Part shown: positions 35,162 to 40,885 of the stretch, piece by piece
Layout: each line of letters starts with the position of its first letter
Position numbering within the stretch: the first letter of the stretch is position 1
Source of the DNA: an uncultured Gammaproteobacteria bacterium
Lineage (GTDB): Bacteria; Pseudomonadota; Gammaproteobacteria; Arenicellales; JAANXG01
Assembly: GCA_947259395.1 (NCBI GenBank)
Contig: CAMYMN010000016.1
Span: 1 to 40,885, forward strand
Length of the DNA: 40,885 bases
Direction: 5' to 3'
Notes under the pieces: model-generated
Database searches by the model: none
Told to the model about the DNA's origin: nothing
The model's input: only the letters and a program-made list of their open reading frames with translations
Made by a program: the position numbers and the translations under genes

Positions 35162-36517
35162 CTACCAAGATTCCGTCGTATACCGCGCCACCCTCACTGT
35201 CGGTGACCAGTAGTTCGGATCTAATCCAGCCTTGCGTTTGAGTTGTTGCAAGAAGCTGTTGCGTTCGGGAATGTTCTCCCACACGCTTGGTAAGAACGTT
35301 CCTCGACTGTTGCCTTCGGTTAGAATCAAACCATCGATCCCGGGCCGCAGTTGATCAAGAAGTTCTTGTTGTGAACCAAATGTGATCGGTTCGGGAGGCG
35401 ACAAAATCGAGATATGAATGTGCAGTTCCAGGAACTCATCTGGAGCCAGCTGGGAAAATCGGGGATCACGAAACGCTGCGGCATAGGCATTATGCGCGAC
35501 ATCTTCGACCAATGGCCTGGTCGCCTCGAGGCTGCCGATGCAACCGCGCAGGTCGCCATTTTTTTTAAGTGTTATGAAGCTGGCCTGTGCTGACCGCAAA
35601 GCTTCCGGCCATTCCTCGAGGGTAACCGGCAGCGGACCCCCATGGTCCAATCCGTGTTTAATGGACTGTTGAGCGAGTTCGGTGAGCCGGGTGCGTTCAG
35701 CCTTGGGCAGCGAGCGGTTTGGAAGTGCTTCGTAGAGCGAATACGCGCCGTAACCCACTACTTGATCCCGGGGGCCTGCGGTGTCGCCGGAGTTACGGAT
35801 ATCCAGGGTTTCAACCTGCAGACGGTGGTGGGTGGCGGCGCGCAATAACCCGCGGACCGGAATTTGACCACAGGCATGTTCTCCGCTGAGGTTGTCTGGA
35901 TCGAATTGCTCAATTCGGTCGGTGGTATAACTATCAAGTTTCTGGGCCGTAGCGTAATCATGGTAGTGGCTGAGATCAGAACTAATAACAATCAGCGTCT
36001 CGGGTCCCCCCCATAGGATCTCGAGTAGCCGTTCGATCTGCGTTGGTTGGGCGCCCCCGACCGCGAAGGGAAGCAACACGAACTTATCCAGCACGATCTG
36101 CAAGAACGGCAGATGTACTTCGAGACTGTGTTCCAGCGCGTGAGCCTCGTCCATGTAGAATACAAAATCCAGGTCGTTAACGAGCCCTGCGACGGTGTCT
36201 CGGTCTACCGGAACGTCCCCCAGCGGTGATGCAAATGCACGCGCCGAGCTCGCCGCAATGCCACTGACCGCCACGCGGTGGGCTGGACCCAGCAATACCA
36301 CGCGAGTGATACGGTCTCGCAATGATGTGACCGCGGCGTAGGCCGAGCCCGCCACAGGCCCGGAATAGACGTAGCCGGCGTGGGGGGCTATGAGGGCCTT
36401 GGGCGCGTGGTGGGCGGGTTTTGCATCACGCAAAAAATCCTCCACCTGGTTGCGCAGCAAACAGGGGTCATCGGTGTAGAAGGTGCCCGCCACCGCAGGC
36501 TGTCGAATCTCTGTCAT
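35162..36517 (-). CDS. AmmeMemoRadiSam system protein B/A fusion (MEMO + AMMECR1)
   Basis: This 451-residue fusion has an N-terminal MEMO1-like domain (about 1-265) with APHAGYVYSGPVAGSAY, GPAHR, EHSLEVHLPFLQ, SSDLSHYHDY and EHACGQIP. These His, Asp and Cys residues form the metal site of the dioxygenase-like fold. The C-terminal AMMECR1 domain (about 275-451) carries LKKNGDLRGCIGSLEATRPL and AFRDPRF. In many genomes A and B are separate genes beside a radical SAM gene; here they are one polypeptide. The partner radical SAM enzyme starts 120 bases away in the opposite direction. The reaction of the system is not established. Confidence 0.92.
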   Translation of the reverse strand: MTEIRQPAVAGTFYTDDPCLLRNQVEDFLRDAKPAHHAPKALIAPHAGYVYSGPVAGSAYAAVTSLRDRITRVVLLGPAHRVAVSGIAASSARAFASPLGDVPVDRDTVAGLVNDLDFVFYMDEAHALEHSLEVHLPFLQIVLDKFVLLPFAVGGAQPTQIERLLEILWGGPETLIVISSDLSHYHDYATAQKLDSYTTDRIEQFDPDNLSGEHACGQIPVRGLLRAATHHRLQVETLDIRNSGDTAGPRDQVVGYGAYSLYEALPNRSLPKAERTRLTELAQQSIKHGLDHGGPLPVTLEEWPEALRSAQASFITLKKNGDLRGCIGSLEATRPLVEDVAHNAYAAAFRDPRFSQLAPDEFLELHIHISILSPPEPITFGSQQELLDQLRPGIDGLILTEGNSRGTFLPSVWENIPERNSFLQQLKRKAGLDPNYWSPTVRVARYTTESW

Positions 36518-36637
36518 TGCAGACCCCGATGGGTGCTTAGCGATATACTAACATTTTCATTCTGGTGCCATGAACGCTGTCCCTCTTGAATTAAAGGCCC
36601 TTGATGCCGATGTGTAAAGCCCCCATTTGCTAATAGT

Positions 36638-37726
36638 ATGGATCCGGTGAACGATACGGTTGCGACCAAATACTGGCATGTCCTCGATGATGGACGGGTG
36701 CAGTGCGACCTGTGTCCTCGTTTTTGCCATTTACGGGAAGGACAGCGCGGCTTGTGTTTCGTACGTATGCGTCAGGGAGACCAGGTCGTCCTAACGACCT
36801 ACGGACGGTCCAGCGGATTCTGTGTTGATCCGATCGAGAAAAAGCCCCTCAATCACTTTTTTCCCGGAACCAGCGTCCTGTCTTTTGGCACCGCAGGATG
36901 TAATTTGGCGTGTAAATTTTGTCAGAACTGGGATATCAGCAAATCCCGTCAGACCGATACCCTGGCGGACAGCGCCTCCCCGCAACATATCGCTGACGTC
37001 GCCAAACAGTTGGATTGCCGCAGCGTTGCGTTCACCTACAACGATCCGGTAATCTTTCACGAGTATGCCGTCGATATCGCACAAGCCTGTCACCAGCAGG
37101 ACGTCAAGACCGTGGCAGTCACCGCGGGTTATGTGTGCCCCGAGCCACGCGAGGAGTTCTACCGGCATATGGACGCCGCGGATGTGGATCTCAAAGCGTT
37201 CACCGAAAGGTTCTATAAAAAGATCTGCGGCGGCTCGTTGCAGCCGGTTCTGGAGACACTGGAGTATCTCAAGCACGAGACCGATGTGTGGTTTGAGCTG
37301 ACAACCTTATTGATCCCGGGGGAGAACGATTCACAACCGGAGATCGAGGAAATGACGCAGTGGGTTGTAGAGCATTTGGGACCCGATGTGCCGATGCACT
37401 TTACCGCGTTTCACCCGGATTGGAAGATGCGTGACAAGTCGCCGACACCGCCGAAAACACTGATGGCGGCGAGGCAGATCGCCCTTAAAAACGGTGTACG
37501 TTACGCGTATACCGGAAATGTGCACGACGAAGCGGGAGGCAGCACCTATTGCCACCAATGCGGGATCAAACTGATCGGTCGCGATTGGTATGAGCTGCAC
37601 GACTGGAATCTCGACGACAGCGGTCACTGCCGGGCCTGCGGCACCCGGTGTGCCGGTGCATTCGCGGGGCCACCCGGCAACTGGGGCCGCCGGCGCCTGC
37701 CGGTGCGCATGAGTGCCAGCGTGTGA
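36638..37726 (+). CDS. amrS: AmmeMemoRadiSam system radical SAM enzyme
   Basis: The 362-residue protein has the radical SAM cluster motif CNLACKFC (Cys88, Cys92, Cys95) followed by QNWDISK. An N-terminal Cys-rich element (CDLCPRFCHLREGQRGLC, residues 23-40) precedes it. The C-terminus adds a zinc-ribbon-like set of cysteines (YCHQCG and CRACGTRC). YTGNVHDE and FHPDWKMRDK match the family. It resembles pyruvate formate-lyase activating enzymes but belongs to the AmmeMemoRadiSam group, whose substrate is unknown. The divergent B/A fusion gene shares its upstream region. Confidence 0.93.
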   Translation: MDPVNDTVATKYWHVLDDGRVQCDLCPRFCHLREGQRGLCFVRMRQGDQVVLTTYGRSSGFCVDPIEKKPLNHFFPGTSVLSFGTAGCNLACKFCQNWDISKSRQTDTLADSASPQHIADVAKQLDCRSVAFTYNDPVIFHEYAVDIAQACHQQDVKTVAVTAGYVCPEPREEFYRHMDAADVDLKAFTERFYKKICGGSLQPVLETLEYLKHETDVWFELTTLLIPGENDSQPEIEEMTQWVVEHLGPDVPMHFTAFHPDWKMRDKSPTPPKTLMAARQIALKNGVRYAYTGNVHDEAGGSTYCHQCGIKLIGRDWYELHDWNLDDSGHCRACGTRCAGAFAGPPGNWGRRRLPVRMSASV

Positions 37727-37968
37727 TGCGTATTAATGACTGGCGCTAATCGGTGCGGCACGATGTAACTGGGTTGGCTTGCGAAGTTCCCGCGCTCGGT
37801 TTCAACCATCATCACCGTATATACGGATGTTTGCTTGGCCACGCCTGATCCCGCGAGTCACGTATTTCACGCATTGGCGGCCAGTGGCAGCAAAGCGCGG
37901 GCGCCGTAAATCCAGGCTCCGCTGGAGGCAACTCAGACACGACATTCGAATGTGAGAGGAGAGATCTG

Positions 37969-38370
37969 ATGACAGATTCAACATATGGGTTCAGCATACA
38001 GGTATCGGGTAGTTTTGGTGACGTTGTGTCCCGCGTCACTGCCGAATTGGCGAAGCAGGGTTTCGGTGTGTTGACTGAGATCGATGTCAAGGCCACTTTG
38101 AAAAAGAAGCTGGGTGTCGATAAGCGTCCTTATGTCATCCTCGGGGCCTGTAATCCAACTCTCGCCAATCAGGCATTGGACACGGAACCCGATATCGGCC
38201 TATTACTGCCGTGCAACGTGGTGGTGCGCGAGGATAATGGCGACGTCACCGTGGCATTCATGGACCCGGCGGCGGTGCTGGGGATCGTGCAGCGCCCGGA
38301 GTTGGCTGAACTTGGAAAGCAGGTTCGCGACCGGCTGGAGCGCGTACGTGATGCCTTGAGTCCGGTATAG
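37969..38370 (+). CDS. DUF302 domain protein
   Basis: This 133-residue soluble protein starts after a strong gagaggag Shine-Dalgarno. The DUF302 core runs from about 40 to 110, with the family-typical LTEIDVKATLKKKLG, YVILGACNPTLANQAL and IGLLLPCNVVVRE. Two conserved cysteines lie in GACNP and LPCNV. The family is widespread beside redox and sulfur genes, but its function is not settled. Upstream, 37727-37968 holds no gene I can support. Confidence 0.9.
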   Translation: MTDSTYGFSIQVSGSFGDVVSRVTAELAKQGFGVLTEIDVKATLKKKLGVDKRPYVILGACNPTLANQALDTEPDIGLLLPCNVVVREDNGDVTVAFMDPAAVLGIVQRPELAELGKQVRDRLERVRDALSPV

Positions 38371-38480
38371 GCCGATTCAACTGCGCTCACTGGCCCGCAA
38401 AAGTCACTGCACCGTGGGACAATACACAACGGTTGCCGCGTGACTACATAGAGCGAACCTGGTAACAGCAACATGAAATT

Positions 38481-39335
38481 ATGATGGGTGTTGATGAGTT
38501 CATATTGCGAAACGAGGGGCTGATTCGAGTCGGTTTTTTCCTGGGTGTATTCGCGCTCATGGCATGGTGGGAGATCATCGCACCAAGGCGGCCGCTGTTG
38601 GTGTCCAAGCTGCGTCGCTGGCTTAGCAACATCGGTATCGTGGCCTTGAATACTGTCCTGTTGCGCTTGATATTCCCGGCGGCGGCGATCGGGGCGACGT
38701 TGTTCGCGGCCGAGCGTGGTTGGGGGGTGCTCAACTACCTATCGTTTCCCGGCGCGATTGACGTGCTGGTATCGATTCTCGTCTTGGATCTGGCGATCTA
38801 TCTACAACATGTTATGTTTCATGCGGTACCTGCATTTTGGCGCCTCCACCGGGTACATCACGCAGACCTCGATTTCGATGTCACCACCGGCGCTCGTTTT
38901 CATCCCATCGAGATATTGTTATCGATGTGCATCAAATTCGGGGTGATCTTTGCCCTCGGTCCGCCGGTGCTCGGAGTACTGATCTTCGAAGTGCTCCTCA
39001 ACGCCACCTCCATGTTCAATCACGCTAACGTGAGTATGCCGGATTCCGTGGATGCCAGACTGCGCTGGTTGGTGGTGACGCCGGACATGCATCGCGTACA
39101 TCACTCAGTGAAGCGTCATGAGACCAATAGCAATTTTGGGTTCAACCTGCCTTGGTGGGATCGGTTGTTCGGCACCTACCGAGCGCAGCCGGATGGCGGT
39201 CACACCGCGATGACCATTGGTATCGATACGTTTCGCGATGTCGGCGTGTGTGTTGATTTACCTCGCATGCTATGGATTCCCTTCCGGCGCGACACCGGCG
39301 TGTATCCGATCGGGCGGCGCCCCGATTCTCCCTGA
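38481..39335 (+). CDS. Sterol desaturase/fatty acid hydroxylase family protein
   Basis: The 284-residue membrane protein has about four or five helices and the family's histidine clusters. HVMFH is at 110-114, HRVHH at 123-127, NHANV around 180-184, and HRVHHSVKRH at 204-213. They bind a di-iron centre that hydroxylates or desaturates lipid chains. The closing FNLPWWDRLFGTYR is conserved. Two ATG codons in tandem (38481, 38484) can both serve as start. The lipid substrate cannot be deduced, and no lipid-synthesis neighbour is present. Confidence 0.9.
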   Translation: MMGVDEFILRNEGLIRVGFFLGVFALMAWWEIIAPRRPLLVSKLRRWLSNIGIVALNTVLLRLIFPAAAIGATLFAAERGWGVLNYLSFPGAIDVLVSILVLDLAIYLQHVMFHAVPAFWRLHRVHHADLDFDVTTGARFHPIEILLSMCIKFGVIFALGPPVLGVLIFEVLLNATSMFNHANVSMPDSVDARLRWLVVTPDMHRVHHSVKRHETNSNFGFNLPWWDRLFGTYRAQPDGGHTAMTIGIDTFRDVGVCVDLPRMLWIPFRRDTGVYPIGRRPDSP

Positions 39336-39564
39336 TTGACACAAATCCTCCGCGGAATATGCGGGTATGAGATTGTGGGCCAATCTGAATGGAGCGAAAA
39401 ATTCCAGGACACGCCGTGAACGGCGCCGGTATTGCACCAAGCATCCCGAATGATGGCGACGGTCCAAGTTGTCTCCCCCATTCAGCGGATTTCAGCTCCT
39501 ATCGTTCTTGAGTAAACGCGATTTGTATCTGATCCCAAACTCGGGGTTCCACGCGATATGGGGG

Positions 39565-40194
39565 TCAGGCTGGGACGTCCGGGTTCAGGCCATAAGTGCC
39601 AGTGATGCTGGCCTGGTCCAACACATGATTTACGATGGCGTTGAGAACGTCGTTGCCGCCGAAATCACCATCCACTGGGCACCGCTCGAGGTCCAGTGCG
39701 TAAACCGTAAACACATAGCGATGCCTGATGGCATCGTTCCATGGTGGGCAGGGACCATCATAGCCGCAGTACTTTCCCGACATATCGGCGTCACCGGCGA
39801 ACCAATTCGTATAGTCGTTCAATCCGCGGCGTGAGCCGCCGGGGCCCGCGGTCTGATCCTTTCCACGTGTGGTAACGCCGTCGGAATCCGAGCCGACTTG
39901 GATCTCCGTCAACGTTACTGGAATATCGGTCAGCACCCAATGGTAGAAATCGGTACGGGGGAGATCCGCCGGCACCGTACGGCCTTCCTGGTTGACATCA
40001 TCGGGTTTGCTCGGCACATCCGGATCGACGCAGATCAACACGAAGGACATTGTGCCCTCCGGCGCCCCGCGCCAGCTTAGGTGTGGGTTACGGTTCTGCG
40101 CGAGCCCTACATGGGATTCGGGGTCCGGCAAGCAAAACGCGAACTCACTTGGAATGGGTGCGCCATCGGAAAAGCTGTCACTGCTGATGTGCAT
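39565..40194 (-). CDS. YbhB/YbcL family Raf-kinase-inhibitor-like protein (PEBP fold)
   Basis: The 209-residue protein has the PEBP signature: NPHLSWRGAPEGTMSFVLICVDPDVP with the ligand-site DPDxP, FYHWVLTDIP, YDGPCPP, and HRYVFTVYALDL. There is no signal peptide. Bacterial members have no proven common function, and the eukaryotic name does not imply kinase inhibition here. A taggaggt Shine-Dalgarno lies just upstream of the start at 40194. A Cys pair in KYCGYDGPC is also visible. It is transcribed in the same direction as the MscS gene, about 80 bases after it. Confidence 0.92.
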   Translation of the reverse strand: MHISSDSFSDGAPIPSEFAFCLPDPESHVGLAQNRNPHLSWRGAPEGTMSFVLICVDPDVPSKPDDVNQEGRTVPADLPRTDFYHWVLTDIPVTLTEIQVGSDSDGVTTRGKDQTAGPGGSRRGLNDYTNWFAGDADMSGKYCGYDGPCPPWNDAIRHRYVFTVYALDLERCPVDGDFGGNDVLNAIVNHVLDQASITGTYGLNPDVPA

Positions 40195-40272
40195 AGTTAC
40201 CTCCTATTGTGGTCATGTCGTCAATCATGTCGACGCGCCACTAGCGCGCTTACACGAAGATAGAATTTTTAG

Positions 40273-40885
40273 TTAGTCTTTGCGCTCACGTTGATCGTCA
40301 CCCGCGGGATTATCGCCCTGGGTTGCGCGATGGATGCGGGTAATCCTGGTGTTCTCGCCGGAGGCCGACTCGAGCCGGTCAGAGCGGGGGGCGTCTGTCT
40401 CGCTCTTATCATCCCGGATGTGTATGTCGCGTTGTGGAAATGGTATCTCGATGCCGGCCTCGTCGAACGCTTTTTTGATGGCGAAACGTAAATCGCTGGC
40501 CGTACGTAGGCGGCGGTCGATATCGCGAATGTAAAATCGTAGCTCGAAGTCCAATGAGCTGTTACCAAATTCCCTGAAGATGACTTGTGGAACCGGCCGA
40601 CCGAGCACTTCGGTATTTTCATCGACACATTTGAGCAACACCTCACGAACTCGCTCGGGATCGGAACCATAGGACACGCCAACTGGAATGATCACGCGTC
40701 CTACCTTGCTCTTGTGCATCCAGTTAACGACTTCCGATGTCACAAGATTGCTGTTAGGAACGATCAGAGACGCATTGTCGAAGGTCTGGATCTCGGTAGA
40801 GATCACGTTGATTCGTTTGACATAGCCCTCTTGGTTTCCAAGCACAATCCAGTCGCCGGCCTTGATCGGACGTTGAATGAGTAAG
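40273..40885 (-). CDS. MscS-family mechanosensitive channel, C-terminal part (5' end beyond the window)
   Basis: About 203 codons are visible; the frame is open through the right edge. The first residues read LIQRPIKAGDWIVLGNQEGYVKRINVISTEIQTFDNASLIVPNSNLVTSEVVNW in overlapping pieces, the classic MscS beta domain that follows the pore helix. The cytoplasmic domain follows and ends with a basic/acidic tail rich in Arg, Asp and Glu (residues after PFPQRDIHIRDDK). The protein is an inner-membrane tension-gated channel that releases solutes on osmotic downshock. The similarity is strongest to the large MscK/KefA-like members, but the N-terminal part needed to decide is missing. Confidence 0.88.
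   Translation of the reverse strand, partial: LLIQRPIKAGDWIVLGNQEGYVKRINVISTEIQTFDNASLIVPNSNLVTSEVVNWMHKSKVGRVIIPVGVSYGSDPERVREVLLKCVDENTEVLGRPVPQVIFREFGNSSLDFELRFYIRDIDRRLRTASDLRFAIKKAFDEAGIEIPFPQRDIHIRDDKSETDAPRSDRLESASGENTRITRIHRATQGDNPAGDDQRERKD

Overview
The window reads as a chromosomal segment of a gammaproteobacterium of moderate GC content. The main evidence is the housekeeping block rph-rdgB ... yicC-gmk-rpoZ-spoT-ridA-recG-ubiA, which resembles the order known from Pseudomonas and relatives. An Hsp15 gene, a CpxP/Spy-like protein beside an OmpR-type response regulator, and a bifunctional SpoT encoded after rpoZ fit the same assignment. No ribosomal RNA, tRNA, CRISPR array, complete insertion sequence or phage gene was recognised, so the genus cannot be named from sequence alone.

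Layout. 1-4.6 kb: cut-off response regulator, Spy/CpxP-like periplasmic protein, Hsp15, a short-repeat intergenic region, a translationally coupled glutathione S-transferase/VOC pair, and a membrane-anchored alpha/beta hydrolase. 4.6-5.5 kb: the longest stretch without a convincing gene. 5.5-9.7 kb: an RND efflux adaptor and permease without an outer-membrane partner. 9.8-16 kb: a 921-residue membrane protein with a spermidine-synthase-like domain, a TSUP anion exporter coupled to a CoA-type Nudix hydrolase, a thioredoxin-fold protein and a CPA2-type antiporter. 16-19.4 kb: small envelope genes (Sel1-repeat protein, epimerase-like SDR, secreted nonapeptide-repeat protein, anchored hypothetical, TlpA-like thioredoxin). 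19.8-26.1 kb: an ALDH7-type aldehyde dehydrogenase, then minus-strand genes for a Nudix ADP-sugar hydrolase, GpmA, RdgB, RNase PH, a PP2C phosphatase and a Ser/Thr kinase. 26.2-34.1 kb: yicC, gmk, rpoZ, spoT, ridA, recG, ubiA on the plus strand. 34.1-34.5 kb: a repeat-rich intergenic region before an orphan ParA ATPase. 35.1-37.7 kb: a divergent AmmeMemoRadiSam pair. 37.9-40.9 kb: DUF302 protein, fatty acid hydroxylase family protein, PEBP-like protein and a truncated MscS channel gene.

How genes work together. The rpoZ-spoT-gmk block joins RNA polymerase, (p)ppGpp turnover and guanine nucleotide supply. Rph, YicC and RdgB add RNA processing and nucleotide-pool cleaning. The kinase and PP2C phosphatase form an opposed signalling pair between them. 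The least explained item is the secreted protein at 17356-18039. Ten nine-residue units of the form [F/W]-M-N-P-x-x-[Y/W]-x-x run in perfect register and create five MxxM motifs. I recognise no characterised family for it. The AmmeMemoRadiSam genes are a known conserved system of unproven reaction, here with components B and A fused.
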